A DNA stretch of 64,000 nucleotides, taken from NCBI GenBank assembly GCA_963827135.1, contig CAWGZX010000006.1, positions 124,001-188,000 of the forward strand. Reading direction: 5' to 3'. Position 1 is the stretch's first letter. Each line of letters opens with the position of its first letter. Below the pieces are notes generated by a model. It was not told the origin of the DNA. It saw only the letters and a program-made list of their open reading frames with translations, and ran no database searches. This DNA comes from JAJRAN01 sp963827135. GTDB lineage: Archaea; Thermoplasmatota; Thermoplasmata; Methanomassiliicoccales; UBA472. A program made the translations under genes and the position numbers. Of the stretch, positions 54,402 to 63,515 are shown one piece after another.

Positions 54402-54980
54402 ATGGAGGGGAACATCTGGATCCAGAACCAGTACCGCATCCGCAAGAAGGTCATCGCCCTTACGAACCAGTACTGGATAGAGGATTGGAATAGCAGGGTC
54501 CTCGGATACTCGAGGCAGAAGCTCATCCGGATCAAGGAGGACATTCGGGTCTTCACGGACGAGAGCATGACCACCGAGGTCTTCCGAATACAGCAAGAGA
54601 ACATCATGGACGCCTGGGGGACGTTCGCGGTGATCGACTCGCCTACTGGAAATGTCGTTGGTAAGATCAGGAGGCGCATCACCTCCAACTACGTCTGGGA
54701 TGAGCTCCAGCTCTTGGACGCGAATGGGACGCAGTTCGGCAAGATCGAGGAAAGCGCGGGGCGCGGCCTCGCTCGCAAGTACGTGCCCTTCGGTGGCCTT
54801 GTCCCAGAGCACGTCGGATTGGAGATCAACGGACAGAGGATCTGCGACATCAAGCAGCAGTTCAAGATCGTGGGCGACATATGGGAGGTGGACCTATCTG
54901 CCATGCCTACGTACCTTGATAGGCGAGTGATCCTGGCCTCGATGCTGATGATGGGCATGATCGAGAGGGAGAAGAAGTAG
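54402..54980 (+). CDS. LURP-one-related / scramblase-like protein
   Basis: 192 residues. It has the twelve-strand tubby/LURP-one pattern: IRKKVIALTNQYWIEDWNSRVLGYSRQK, LIRIKEDIRVFTDES, EVFRIQQENIMDAWGTFAVID (in part), GNVVGKIRRR, GTQFGKIEES, then a late hydrophobic helix (DRRVILASMLMMGMIE). Homologues occur in plants, bacteria and archaea; function is unclear, with membrane or lipid association suggested by scramblase kinship. Alone, between short intergenic gaps; ATCCTTAAGTCC at ~54349 is a possible TATA element. Confidence 0.82.
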   Translation: MEGNIWIQNQYRIRKKVIALTNQYWIEDWNSRVLGYSRQKLIRIKEDIRVFTDESMTTEVFRIQQENIMDAWGTFAVIDSPTGNVVGKIRRRITSNYVWDELQLLDANGTQFGKIEESAGRGLARKYVPFGGLVPEHVGLEINGQRICDIKQQFKIVGDIWEVDLSAMPTYLDRRVILASMLMMGMIEREKK

Positions 54981-55004
54981 CATGATCCTAGGCTCATCAA
55001 TGCC

Positions 55005-55013
55005 CTTATATTT
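55005..55013 (+). promoter_or_regulatory. TATA box of the MTA phosphorylase gene
   Basis: CTTATATTT ends 22 bases before the ATG at 55035, so the transcript should be nearly leaderless. Confidence 0.55.
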
Positions 55014-55034
55014 TCCCTGGGGGATGAGCGGTCG

Positions 55035-55826
55035 ATGAAATCGAAGGCGAGGATAGGCATCATCGGCGGCACCGGCGTTTACGACCCGGATCTCTTCAAG
55101 CTCAAGGAGACGGTCAGGCTCTCCACGCCCTACGGGGCTCCGTCGGACGAGGTCCAGATCGGAGAGATCGAAGGGGTCAGGGTGGCCTTCCTACAGCGCC
55201 ACGGCCAAGGGCATGTATACCCTCCGCACATGGTGAACTACCGAGCTAACCTCTGGGCCCTAAAGCAATGCGGCGTGGAGCGCGTGGTCTCACCCTGCGC
55301 CGTCGGCTCATTGCAGGAGGAGTTCAAGCCAGGTCAGATCGTCATCGTCGACCAGTTCATCGACTTCACCAAGAAGCGCGACTACACCTTCTACGACGGC
55401 GCCCAGACCGTCCACATATCTGCCGCCGACCCGTTCTGTTCCGAGCTAAGGGGCTTGTTCATCAAAGAGGCCAAGCGGCTCAAGGTCCCGCACCACAAGG
55501 ATGGCACCTATGTCTGCATCGAGGGGCCTCGCTTCTCCACGAGGGCCGAGTCACGCATGTTCCGCGCCTTCGCGGACATCATCGGCATGACCCTCTGCCC
55601 CGAGATACAATTGGCGAGGGAACTGGAGATGTGCTACGTCTCGCTTGCGATGATAACGGACTATGACGTCTGGGCCGAGCACCCGGTGGACGTGGAGACC
55701 GTGCTCAGGACCATGGCCGAGAACATGGACAAGATCAAGTCCTTGATCCAGGGAGCGCTCCCGAATATCCCCCAGAACAGGAAGAGGTGCGAATGCCCCG
55801 ACACGCTCAAGGCCGCCGGTGCTTGA
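55035..55826 (+). CDS. mtnP: S-methyl-5'-thioadenosine phosphorylase family
   Basis: 263 residues. It cleaves methylthioadenosine (left over from polyamine synthesis) with phosphate; some archaeal members prefer methylthioinosine. Landmarks: RIGIIGGTGVYDP, FLQRHGQGHVYPPHMVNYRANLWALK (in part), SPCAVGSLQEEFKPGQIVIVDQFIDFT (in part), IEGPRFSTRAESRMFR, GMTLCPEIQLARELEMCYVSLAMITDYD. It fits the polyamine theme of the agmatine genes at 451-2391. Confidence 0.9.
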   Translation: MKSKARIGIIGGTGVYDPDLFKLKETVRLSTPYGAPSDEVQIGEIEGVRVAFLQRHGQGHVYPPHMVNYRANLWALKQCGVERVVSPCAVGSLQEEFKPGQIVIVDQFIDFTKKRDYTFYDGAQTVHISAADPFCSELRGLFIKEAKRLKVPHHKDGTYVCIEGPRFSTRAESRMFRAFADIIGMTLCPEIQLARELEMCYVSLAMITDYDVWAEHPVDVETVLRTMAENMDKIKSLIQGALPNIPQNRKRCECPDTLKAAGA

Positions 55827-55857
55827 GCGCTTCGTGAATAGAAACCTCTCAAATAAT

Positions 55858-55867
55858 CTTTATACAT
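55858..55867 (+). promoter_or_regulatory. TATA box of the receiver/GAF gene
   Basis: CTTTATACAT in an AT-rich run, about 80 bases before the ATG at 55948. Confidence 0.5.
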
Positions 55868-55947
55868 ACAATAAAAGTTATCCACCCGTGGCAGAGCGCG
55901 CCAGCACTCCATCGACTGGGGAGGGCAGAGGGACGAAGGAGGAAATG

Positions 55948-57273
55948 ATGACCATTCAGGCGGCGTACATCGACGATGAGGAGCCTTTGCTCGAGGTGGC
56001 CAAGGCCTTCCTCGAGGACGAGGGCGACCTCGAGGTGGACGTCTTCGGGGTGGTGTGGGATGCCTTCTCCGCCTTGAACCAGAGGGCATACGACGTGGTG
56101 GTATGCGACTACCAGATGCCCGAAATGGACGGCCTGCAGGTGCTCCGCGTCCTGCGCGAGAACGGGAGCCATGTTCCTTTCATTCTCTTCACAGGAAAAG
56201 GCCGCGAGGAGGTGGCCATCGAAGCCCTCAACCTCGGCGCCGATCGTTACATCCAGAAGGGCGGGGACCCGAAGGCGCAGTTCATGGAGCTGAAGCACGC
56301 CGTGGTCCAGCTGCACCAGAGGATCAAGGTCGAGAGCGAGCTGCAGGAGAGCAACCGCGAGCTCGAGGTCCTGTACCAGGCGACGAAGGAGCTGGTGGGA
56401 GAGTCCGACCTGCAGCAAATGGGGCAGACCATCTTCCAGGCGATCTCCAAGGCGATTCCGGCGGAGGTCATCATCGTGTCCTCCTTCGACAGGCGGACTA
56501 ACCTGGTGCACGCCGAGGCGGCCTGGCGCAACGGGAGGGCGGTCGATGTCGCTAAGTTCCCCCCGATCGGGCTGGAGGAGGACGGCCATGGGATTCAGAG
56601 CCTGGTCATAAGGTCAGGGAACCCGTTGATCGTGCCGGACTACCAAGCCCTACTTAGAGCGAGCAGGTCCGGGCATCGATCAGACAAAGAGGGCAAGGCC
56701 CCGGAGCTGACCCTGGAGGACATCACAGAGAATTCCAAGTCCGCGATAATGGTCCCGATGAAGCTCGAGGGGCAGGTGGTCGGGGTGCTCTCGGTGCTGT
56801 CCAACGAGAAGGCCATATTCGGCGAGAGGCACCTGCGCTTCTTGGAGCCTTTGGCAGGTAGCGCGGCCGCGGCCATATCCCTTTCCCGCTCGCACCACGA
56901 GGCCATGCTGGAGCTGGACCGCCGAGGGTCGGCGGAACAGCAGCGCACGTTGATGCAGGCCATGCTGGACGCCTGCGAGGATGGCGTCATGATCTGGGGG
57001 TTCGTCCGGAAGATCGAAGAGTTCAGATGCGTCGTCTACAACCCGGCCGCGCCTAGGCACCTCTTCGGCAGAGCTGGAGAGTTCTCCACGCTCAAGGATT
57101 GCTCCAGGCAATTGAACATGGACCTGGAGACCTTGGCCAGGGAGGTCATCAAGAACGGCGCAGACGTCAAGGTGCTCGCTGTTAGGGAAGGTTCTCCAGG
57201 TCAGCAGCTATTAGAGGTCACCATCACCCCGCTGGACCTGGAGCACGTAGGATTCCTCATCACGCCGAAGTGA
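55948..57273 (+). CDS. Response regulator receiver + GAF + PAS-like sensory protein without kinase domain
   Basis: About 441 residues. The ATG at 55948 (or 55945) follows GGAGG; upstream in-frame codons are rejected. REC domain (~1-120) has acidic DDEEP, phospho-Asp in VVVCDYQMPEMDG, TGKG and a Lys in YIQKGGDP. A coiled linker (LQESNRELEVLYQATKEL) leads to a GAF domain (~160-320). A C-terminal PAS-like part (~335-441) begins MLDACEDGVMIW. No HisKA or HATPase follows, so it probably relays a signal by binding partners. Common in methanogen-type archaea; the partner kinase is not here. Confidence 0.85.
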   Translation: MTIQAAYIDDEEPLLEVAKAFLEDEGDLEVDVFGVVWDAFSALNQRAYDVVVCDYQMPEMDGLQVLRVLRENGSHVPFILFTGKGREEVAIEALNLGADRYIQKGGDPKAQFMELKHAVVQLHQRIKVESELQESNRELEVLYQATKELVGESDLQQMGQTIFQAISKAIPAEVIIVSSFDRRTNLVHAEAAWRNGRAVDVAKFPPIGLEEDGHGIQSLVIRSGNPLIVPDYQALLRASRSGHRSDKEGKAPELTLEDITENSKSAIMVPMKLEGQVVGVLSVLSNEKAIFGERHLRFLEPLAGSAAAAISLSRSHHEAMLELDRRGSAEQQRTLMQAMLDACEDGVMIWGFVRKIEEFRCVVYNPAAPRHLFGRAGEFSTLKDCSRQLNMDLETLAREVIKNGADVKVLAVREGSPGQQLLEVTITPLDLEHVGFLITPK

Positions 57274-57276
57274 TGC

Positions 57277-57738
57277 CTATTTGTTGATCTCCTTCAGGAT
57301 GCGCAGCCCTTCCTCGATATGCTTCTTCGGCTGCAGCTGCGAGGAGAACACCATGCGGATGATGCCCTCCTTGTCGATGAGGAAGGTCACTCTGCCCGCG
57401 GTGTGAACCAAGCCCCAGGCGCCGTACATATCCCGAACCTTGTTCTCCATGTCCGCCAGGAGCTTGAAGGGGAGCTCGTGCTCGATGGCGAACTCCTTGT
57501 GAGTCTTCACGTCGTCCTCGCTCACCCCGAAGACCTCTGCGCCATTGGCCAGGAATTGCTCGTGCATGTCCCTGAACTCCCTGGCCTCCATGGTGCACCC
57601 CGAAGTGAAGTCCTTGGGGTAGAAGTAAAGGACCATCGCCTTCGTTCCCACGATCGAAGCGATGTCCACCATGTTGCCGTCCTGGTCCGGTAAGGAGAAC
57701 GTCGGCGCCTTGTCCCCCACTTGAAGTATCTTGCTCAT
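57277..57738 (-). CDS. Peroxiredoxin, Bcp/AhpC family
   Basis: 153 residues from the ATG at 57738. It reduces peroxides using thiols. Landmarks: GDKAPTFSLPDQDGNMVDI, LYFYPKDFTSGCTMEAREFRD with the peroxidatic Cys in the TSGCT motif, VFGVSEDDVKTHKEFA and TFLIDKEGIIRMVFSS. The usual resolving cysteine five residues after the first is replaced (TSGCTMEAREF), so it is a 1-Cys form or uses a partner. Converges on the receiver/GAF gene. Confidence 0.92.
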   Translation of the reverse strand: MSKILQVGDKAPTFSLPDQDGNMVDIASIVGTKAMVLYFYPKDFTSGCTMEAREFRDMHEQFLANGAEVFGVSEDDVKTHKEFAIEHELPFKLLADMENKVRDMYGAWGLVHTAGRVTFLIDKEGIIRMVFSSQLQPKKHIEEGLRILKEINK

Positions 57739-57829
57739 CCATACACCTAGCGCAGGAGGCGAGCCCCTGCCTCTTAACGGTTGTGGCAAGAGTATTAAGA
57801 AGCATGGAAGCAACTTCCTATCGACGCGC

Positions 57830-58042
57830 ATGAGCTGCTATCTCAGGCATCTGCGGGCGGAGCTGGAGCAGGTTGGGATTGATATCGACGATATGGACCG
57901 TAAGAGGTTGGACCAGGCCATCCATAAGGTCGTCGGGGTCGGATACAAGGACTGCCCCAAGGCCTGGAAGAAAGTGAAGACGGAGATAGCCAAGGACAAG
58001 AAGGCGTTCCTGGCCGAAGTAAGGAAGGAGCTCGATGGCTGA
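57830..58042 (+). CDS. Small conserved archaeal protein of unknown function
   Basis: 70 residues from the ATG at 57830. Sequence order: SCYLRHLRAELEQVGIDID, RKRLDQAIHKVVGVGYKDCP, AWKKVKTEIAKDKKAFLAEVRKEL. I recall similar small helical proteins in methanogens, but no function. Two cysteines (3 and ~44) could bind metal. It is divergent from the peroxiredoxin and converges on gcvH. Confidence 0.7.
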   Translation: MSCYLRHLRAELEQVGIDIDDMDRKRLDQAIHKVVGVGYKDCPKAWKKVKTEIAKDKKAFLAEVRKELDG

Positions 58043-58048
58043 GCTGCG

Positions 58049-58432
58049 CTACTCCTCGGTCGCGCGCCTGTAGGCAGCAGCGTCCAGGAGGCCGTTGATC
58101 TCGGCCGGGTCGGACATCTTGACGATGGCCAGCCATCCTTTCTCATAGGGGCTCTCGTTGATCCATTGGGGCGAGTCCTCCAAGGGCTTGTTGATCTCCA
58201 CGACCTCGCCGCTGACGGGAGAGTAGATGTCGGAGACGGTCTTGACGCTCTCCACCACTCCAAGCGACTCGCCCTTCTTGACCTTCTTCCCCATCTTCGG
58301 CAGCTCCACGTAAACGATCTCAGTAAGCTCGTGCTGGGCGTGGTCGGTGATCCCGATGCGGGCGTTGCCACCCTCGACCTTGACCCACTCATGCTCCTTG
58401 GTGAAATGCAGTCCGTCTGGTACGATGCTCAT
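58049..58432 (-). CDS. gcvH: Glycine cleavage system H protein / lipoyl carrier
   Basis: 127 residues, full length for the family. The lipoyl lysine lies in GVVESVKTVSDIYSPVSGEV; DGLHFTKEHEWVKVEGGNARIGITDHAQ (in part) opens it. It carries the methylamine group on lipoate in glycine cleavage. No P, T or L proteins or lipoate ligase are in the window, so its partner system is unknown. Confidence 0.94.
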   Translation of the reverse strand: MSIVPDGLHFTKEHEWVKVEGGNARIGITDHAQHELTEIVYVELPKMGKKVKKGESLGVVESVKTVSDIYSPVSGEVVEINKPLEDSPQWINESPYEKGWLAIVKMSDPAEINGLLDAAAYRRATEE

Positions 58433-58527
58433 CTCTTAATCCCGGGCCATAATCGACATGCCAGAGATATAGGTTTTCATCTCCATCTTGAGAGATGCGA
58501 GGGACGCGGTGGCATCCCTGAAAAATG

Positions 58528-58535
58528 ATTTATAG
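58528..58535 (+). promoter_or_regulatory. TATA box of hypF
   Basis: ATTTATAG, preceded by the A-rich GAAAAATG, 27-35 bases before the ATG at 58563. The transcript should begin close to the start codon. Confidence 0.5.
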
Positions 58536-58562
58536 GCAAAGGAGGGTTGAATCCCCGCTCTA

Positions 58563-60746
58563 ATGAAGATCGTCGTACGTGGCATCGTCCAGGGAGTGGG
58601 GTTCCGGCCCACCGTGCACCGTGTGGCTACCGCCATGGGCCTGAACGGCTACGTGCAGAACAATGGCTCGAACGTGGTCATTGAGGTGGATAGGGAGGCG
58701 GAGGAGTTCGTAGAAAGGCTCAGGGCCTCACTGCCTCCATTAGCCGACCTGGAGTCGGTCGAATTCGAGAAAGGGCTCTCCGGCGAAGAGCTTGGCAACG
58801 GCTTCAGGATCGTGCCCAGTGAGAAGGGGGTGCGAGGCGTCGGCATCCCCAACGATGCGGCAATGTGCGACAACTGTCGCCACGAGATGTTCGACCCCGA
58901 GGACCGAAGATACCTCTATCCATTCACCAACTGCACCGATTGCGGCGCCCGCTTCTCCATCATCGACGACCTGCCCTACGACCGGGACAAGACCTCGATG
59001 CGCACCTTCCCCATGTGCCAAGAGTGCCGGGAGGAGTACGAGGACCCGTCGGACCGTCGCTTCCACCACCAGACCATCTCCTGCCCGCGCTGTGGGCCCG
59101 CCTTCTACCTATTGGACAAGGACGGAAGGAGGGTGGAAGGCCCTCCGATACCCACCTTCGCCTCGCTCCTCGAGGAGGGCGCCATCGGAGTGTGCAAGGG
59201 ATGGGGCGGGATGCACATCTGCTGTACCCTGGACGCGTTGCCGAGGCTCCGCCTCTGGTATCGCAGGAAGGAGAAGCCGTTCGCGGTCATGGTTCGGGAC
59301 ATGGAGGCCGTGCTGCGATATTCCAGGCCGGACGATTTCGAGAAGGAGCACCTGCTATCCAGCCACCGGCCGATAGTGCTCGTGCCGAAGATCGACAGCC
59401 GGGTCACGGAGCTGATATCCCCGGGCCTGGGCAATATCGGCCTCTTCCTACCATATACCGAGATGCAGAACCAGTTATTCTCCTATCTGGACGTGGATGC
59501 GCTGATCATGACCTCCGCCAACGTCCCCGGTGAACCGATGGTGCTCCGCGATGAGGACGCGCTCTCGCTGGGAGCAGAATATTATCTGATGCATGACCGG
59601 GAGATCGTGAACCGCTGCGACGACTCGGTCCTGAGGACCTTCGGCAGGAGCACCTTCTTCGTCAGGAAGTCTAGGGGGCACATCCCCTCCTCGATCGAGC
59701 TCGGACTGAAAGGTAGCGCGATAGGGGTCGGCGCCCAAGAGCACATCTCAGGAGCGGTCGCCCAGGCCGGCAAGGCGTACCTGACCCAGTACATCGGGGA
59801 TGGCTCCTCTTACGGGGTGATGGAGTTCTTGGAGAGGGCTTTGGGTTACCATATGAGGCTTCTAGGGATTTCCAAGCCCCAGGCCATTGCCGTGGACCTG
59901 CATCCGGGTTACAGCACCAGGCGCCTCGGAAAGAGGATGGCCGAGGACCTCGGGGCCGAGCTAATGGAGGTGCAGCACCATCACGCCCACGCCGCCGCGC
60001 TCATGGTCGACTCCGGTCTTCGCGAGATGGTGGTCCTCACCCTTGATGGCACCGGCTACGGTGCCGATGGCGTGGCCTGGGGGGGCGAGGTCCTCTATTC
60101 GGATTTCGACTCTTACAAGCGCATCGGGCATTTGCAGGAGTTCCCCTTGCTCGGGAGGGAGAGGGCGGTGCATGACGTGCGACGCCTCGCTTTCGCCCTG
60201 GCCGACCTGGGAGGGCTCAGTACCTCGTACTTCGAGGGCCAAGACCTCGAGATATTGCGTAAGATGAGGTCCTCCGCGCCCAGGACCACGGCTATGGGCA
60301 GGTTCCTTGACGCGATTTCCTGCCAACTGGGGGTGTGCGACTATCGGACATACGACGGAGAGCCAGCGATGAAGCTAGAGCGACTTCTAGAGAAGGGCTC
60401 GGACTCGCTCAGCATCCCCGTGTCCCGGAAAGGCAATGTTATCCAGACGGCGGAGATGTTCAGGGCTATGGCCGAGGCCGAGGGCAGCAGGGAGGACAAG
60501 GCCCATTCCCTGGTCAAGGCAGTGATGCGCGGGCTGGTGGACATAGCGGTCGATGAGGCGGAGAGGATCGGCGTGCAGCACATCGGCATCAGCGGTGGTG
60601 TTACCTATAACAAGACGATCAGCGACATGGCCAAGGAGCTTGTGGATGCTCGTGGCCTTAAGCTCGTCTGCCATGACCGATTGCCCAACGGGGACGGATG
60701 CATTGCCGTGGGGCAGTGCGCGATAGCATTGAAATGGTTGAAGTGA
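58563..60746 (+). CDS. hypF: Carbamoyltransferase HypF (NiFe-hydrogenase maturation)
   Basis: 727 residues. It turns carbamoyl phosphate into the thiocarbamoyl group that becomes the CN ligands of NiFe hydrogenases, with HypE. Domains in order: acylphosphatase (VRGIVQGVGFRPTVHRVA); two zinc fingers (CDNCRHEMFD..CTDCGARF and CQECREEYED..CPRCGP); YrdC-like (~190-370); Kae1-like C-terminal carbamoyltransferase with HHHAHAAALMVD, VVLTLDGTGYGADG and GISGGVTYNK. Implies NiFe hydrogenases in the organism. Its carbamoyl phosphate would come from carAB. Confidence 0.95.
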   Translation: MKIVVRGIVQGVGFRPTVHRVATAMGLNGYVQNNGSNVVIEVDREAEEFVERLRASLPPLADLESVEFEKGLSGEELGNGFRIVPSEKGVRGVGIPNDAAMCDNCRHEMFDPEDRRYLYPFTNCTDCGARFSIIDDLPYDRDKTSMRTFPMCQECREEYEDPSDRRFHHQTISCPRCGPAFYLLDKDGRRVEGPPIPTFASLLEEGAIGVCKGWGGMHICCTLDALPRLRLWYRRKEKPFAVMVRDMEAVLRYSRPDDFEKEHLLSSHRPIVLVPKIDSRVTELISPGLGNIGLFLPYTEMQNQLFSYLDVDALIMTSANVPGEPMVLRDEDALSLGAEYYLMHDREIVNRCDDSVLRTFGRSTFFVRKSRGHIPSSIELGLKGSAIGVGAQEHISGAVAQAGKAYLTQYIGDGSSYGVMEFLERALGYHMRLLGISKPQAIAVDLHPGYSTRRLGKRMAEDLGAELMEVQHHHAHAAALMVDSGLREMVVLTLDGTGYGADGVAWGGEVLYSDFDSYKRIGHLQEFPLLGRERAVHDVRRLAFALADLGGLSTSYFEGQDLEILRKMRSSAPRTTAMGRFLDAISCQLGVCDYRTYDGEPAMKLERLLEKGSDSLSIPVSRKGNVIQTAEMFRAMAEAEGSREDKAHSLVKAVMRGLVDIAVDEAERIGVQHIGISGGVTYNKTISDMAKELVDARGLKLVCHDRLPNGDGCIAVGQCAIALKWLK

Positions 60747-60766
60747 ATCAGGTGGAAGGCGTATCG

Positions 60767-61765
60767 ATGCGAAGAAAGTTGCTGGCCTTGCTCCTGATGT
60801 CTGTCTTGTTCGCTTCCGTATCAGTGGTGGCTTTGTCCTTGCCATCCAACGGCGTTGCCGCCGCTCCACCCCCGATGGACCCAGCGACCAGGCTGGTCAT
60901 CGATTCCCCATCCAATGGTTCCCATCTCAACTCGTTCAATATCACCATCAGCTGGCACATGGCCGGTCCCGCGGTGGTCGTCGAATATTACCTCATCCGG
61001 GTCGACGAAGGGTCATGGATCAACAACACCCAACGAACCAGCATCTCACTGATCATGCCGCTGGATGGCTTGCATTTCGTCAAGGTCCAGGCGGTGGCCG
61101 ACTTGGGGCTGACCTTTATCGGAGATGTCGTCTTCGTTTTGGACACCGTGCCACCTACGATCGTCGATAATTCTCCGACAGGAAGCCAGGTTTCTCCCTA
61201 TTCGACCATCGTCGTCCAATTCTCCGAGGACATGTACAGGAGTTCGGTCGTGCTCAAGGGGGTCGATGGCCATATGACCTGGACAGAGAATAACCGCATA
61301 CTAACGCTAGATGACGCTCTTGCGCTTGACCATGAATACACCATCACCGTCGATGGCCAGGACCTGGCCGGAAACAACCTCTCCACCTTTTCTTGGACGT
61401 TCAGCACCACCAGCGAGGGCACGGTGAAGGGGCAGGTCAAGGACGCGAGCAACAACACCGTCGCAGGGGCGGAGGTGACCCTGCGCTCCGTCGATATGGT
61501 GGTCGCGACCACATCCACCGACAGCGATGGCGCTTTCCTAATCACTGCTCCCAAGGGGAAGTACAACCTAACCATCTCCAAGCAGGAGATAGTCTCCTTC
61601 ACGGTCCCGGTCGACATCGCGAGCGGTGAGGAGCTCGACCTGGGAGTGATCGAGGTGGAGCAGGCCCCGGACTATCAATGGGTCGTGATCGATGTTGTCA
61701 TCATCATCGGGGCGATCGGGCTCTTCTGGGTCGGAAAAAGGAATCAGAGGCTAGGCAAGAGATGA
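60767..61765 (+). CDS. Secreted surface protein: Ig-like domains, carboxypeptidase-regulatory-like domain, C-terminal anchor
   Basis: 332 residues from the ATG at 60767, preceded by GGTGG. Signal peptide (~1-30, LLALLLMSVLFASVSVVALSL). Ig-like part (~40-125, with NGSHLNSFNITISWHMAG) then a Big_5-like domain (PPTIVDNSPTGSQVSPYSTIVVQFSEDM in part). A carboxypeptidase regulatory-like fold follows (GTVKGQVKDASNNTVAGAEVTL, STDSDGAFLITAPKGKYNL). It ends in a helix (VVIDVVIIIGAIGLFWVG) and a basic tail. N-glycosylation sequons are numerous. Structural or adhesive role; unrelated to hypF in function although 20 bases apart. Confidence 0.8.
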   Translation: MRRKLLALLLMSVLFASVSVVALSLPSNGVAAAPPPMDPATRLVIDSPSNGSHLNSFNITISWHMAGPAVVVEYYLIRVDEGSWINNTQRTSISLIMPLDGLHFVKVQAVADLGLTFIGDVVFVLDTVPPTIVDNSPTGSQVSPYSTIVVQFSEDMYRSSVVLKGVDGHMTWTENNRILTLDDALALDHEYTITVDGQDLAGNNLSTFSWTFSTTSEGTVKGQVKDASNNTVAGAEVTLRSVDMVVATTSTDSDGAFLITAPKGKYNLTISKQEIVSFTVPVDIASGEELDLGVIEVEQAPDYQWVVIDVVIIIGAIGLFWVGKRNQRLGKR

Positions 61766-61770
61766 ACGGT

Positions 61771-62391
61771 TCACTCCTCCCCTCTCCCAGGCGCCCCTAG
61801 GCCGACCAGCCTCTCATCAGGGAATCTGGTGGTAGGAAAGGAGAAATGCATCTGGCGGAACTGCCACCTGCCTTCCATCCTTTGCAGGACCGCGCTGAAC
61901 CTCATCGGCCAGATATAGCGCTCCCCCATCATCATCTCCATGACCACGTTCGACGCCCCCCTGGCTATCTCCGCTACCTTCTCCTTGGAGCTGAGCTCCC
62001 CCTCCACGACCGCCTTGACGTACTTCAGGTGGTTCTCGCACACCTGCTCGTCCGGCATGACCTTCTCCACGAAGCCGTTGCTCTCTATCCAGGCAAAATC
62101 CCCGAGCACATCCACCCTTGAGCCGGCCACATTGAAATACGCGTCCCCCCAGTTCTTCCAGTCGCTCTCCAATAGCTTGCGGACGCCATCCCGGCCACGG
62201 GGCCATTCGGCATCCTCTGGAAGCATGCCGCTGGTGCCTATTATGGTGGTCCGGTCATCGCTGGGGAAGAGCTCCTTGATGTAATAGTCCAAAGAGGCCG
62301 GGTTGCGCTTGAGGTAGCCCTCTTGCAGCTTCTGCAACGCCTTCCTAACCTGATCCTCGTCCGTCACCTTCGCCTTCCTAGGCCGGGGCAT
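61771..62391 (-). CDS. SnoaL-like / NTF2-fold protein
   Basis: About 206 residues from the ATG at 62391; a longer in-frame start at 62496 would run into the divergent transporter start and is less likely. Order: DEDQVRKALQKLQEGYLKRNPASLDYYIKELF (in part), TTIIGTSGMLPEDAEWPRGRDGVRKLL, FAWIESNGFVEKVM, then WPMRFSAVLQRMEGRWQFRQMHFS. The last stretch (RMEGRWQFRQMHFSFP) is typical of the SnoaL/DUF4440 group. Ligand or reaction unknown. Confidence 0.75.
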   Translation of the reverse strand: MPRPRKAKVTDEDQVRKALQKLQEGYLKRNPASLDYYIKELFPSDDRTTIIGTSGMLPEDAEWPRGRDGVRKLLESDWKNWGDAYFNVAGSRVDVLGDFAWIESNGFVEKVMPDEQVCENHLKYVKAVVEGELSSKEKVAEIARGASNVVMEMMMGERYIWPMRFSAVLQRMEGRWQFRQMHFSFPTTRFPDERLVGLGAPGRGEE

Positions 62392-62496
62392 GCGTCTTGG
62401 AAGGTCGCGAAGGGAATTACATCTTTCGAAGCCGGACTTGATGGTGGCGAAGAGTTGCGATGGTGTTATTTTAGGCGCGGTTCCATTATCCTGCAC

Positions 62497-63453
62497 GTGA
62501 TCGAGTCCGCGCTCATCCTGGCGCTCGGCGTGGTGGCCCTCTATTTCGGAGGGAAATGGCTTGTGGGCGGCGCTTCCCAGCTCGCTGCCAGCCTAGGGGT
62601 TAGGCCGTTCGTCATCGGTCTGACCATAATTGGCTTCGGTAGCTCGGCGCCGGAGCTGGCCTTGAGCGTACTGGCTAATGCGGAGAGCGCCTCGGCCATC
62701 TCATTGGGGAACGTCGTCGGCGCGAACATCACCAACATGACCTACGTGCTAGGCGTCTCGGCGATAATCGCGCCTTTGGCCATCAAGTTCTCCCTTGTAC
62801 GCAGGGAGGGGGTGGTGGCTTTGGCGTCCGTGGCCTTGCTCATGCTGCTCGTCCTCGGGGGATCGTTGGGATTGTGGGGCGGGGTCCTGATGCTGGCGGT
62901 CTTCGTCATTTACCTGCTGGTCTTCCTCGCTACCTTGAAGAAATGTGACCCTGAGAACGACGTCACCTGCCAATTCGAGGACCTGGGCGAGGACCGTTGG
63001 GGGAAAAGGCGCTCGATCGGCATCCTCATGGTTGGACTTGCAGTCCTGGTGCTGGGCGCCCAGGCGGTCGTGACAGGGGCGGTGGATATCGCCATCGGCC
63101 TGGGCGTGTCCGAGTTGCTGATCGGTGTGACGATAGTGTCGATCGGGACCACCCTTCCGGAGCTGACGATAGCGATATTCTCCGGGCTGAAGAAAACGCC
63201 GGACGTGGCCATTGGCAACGCCCTGGGCACGATAATTTTCAACACCTTGGTCGTGCTGGGAGTGGGATCGCTAGTCTCCGGAAGCATCGAGGTGCCTTCG
63301 ACGGTCCTATTCCTCGGCATCATCCCCATGATCGGGCTGACGCTGCTGCCCATCGCCGCCTTGCAGATCAAGGGGAGCATCGGGAAGCGGATGGGTGTGC
63401 TCTTGGTGCTGCTCTACTTCATTTATCTGGCCGCACTGATCCTGCTCAGCTGA
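62497..63453 (+). CDS. Calcium/sodium (CaCA) antiporter family
   Basis: About 318 residues from a GTG at 62497; the open frame extends to 62323 without homology. A TTATTTTAG at ~62467 would give a leaderless transcript near this GTG, which is inference. Ten helices; two alpha-repeats carry GFGSSAPELALSVLA and GNVVGANITNM, then SIGTTLPELTIAIFS and GNALGTIIFNTLVVLG. Family members exchange Ca2+ or other cations for Na+ or H+. An acidic loop (CDPENDVTCQFEDLGEDRWGKRR in part) lies between repeats. Divergent from the SnoaL-like gene. Confidence 0.88.
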   Translation: MIESALILALGVVALYFGGKWLVGGASQLAASLGVRPFVIGLTIIGFGSSAPELALSVLANAESASAISLGNVVGANITNMTYVLGVSAIIAPLAIKFSLVRREGVVALASVALLMLLVLGGSLGLWGGVLMLAVFVIYLLVFLATLKKCDPENDVTCQFEDLGEDRWGKRRSIGILMVGLAVLVLGAQAVVTGAVDIAIGLGVSELLIGVTIVSIGTTLPELTIAIFSGLKKTPDVAIGNALGTIIFNTLVVLGVGSLVSGSIEVPSTVLFLGIIPMIGLTLLPIAALQIKGSIGKRMGVLLVLLYFIYLAALILLS

Positions 63454-63471
63454 CCCGAGTCGAAGCATAGC

Positions 63472-63478
63472 ATAAATA
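63472..63478 (+). promoter_or_regulatory. TATA box of the apgM-like gene
   Basis: ATAAATA, 38-44 bases before the ATG at 63516. Confidence 0.45.
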
Positions 63479-63515
63479 TCGCTTAAGGGATTAGCTGCGA
63501 GGAACGTGCACCCAG

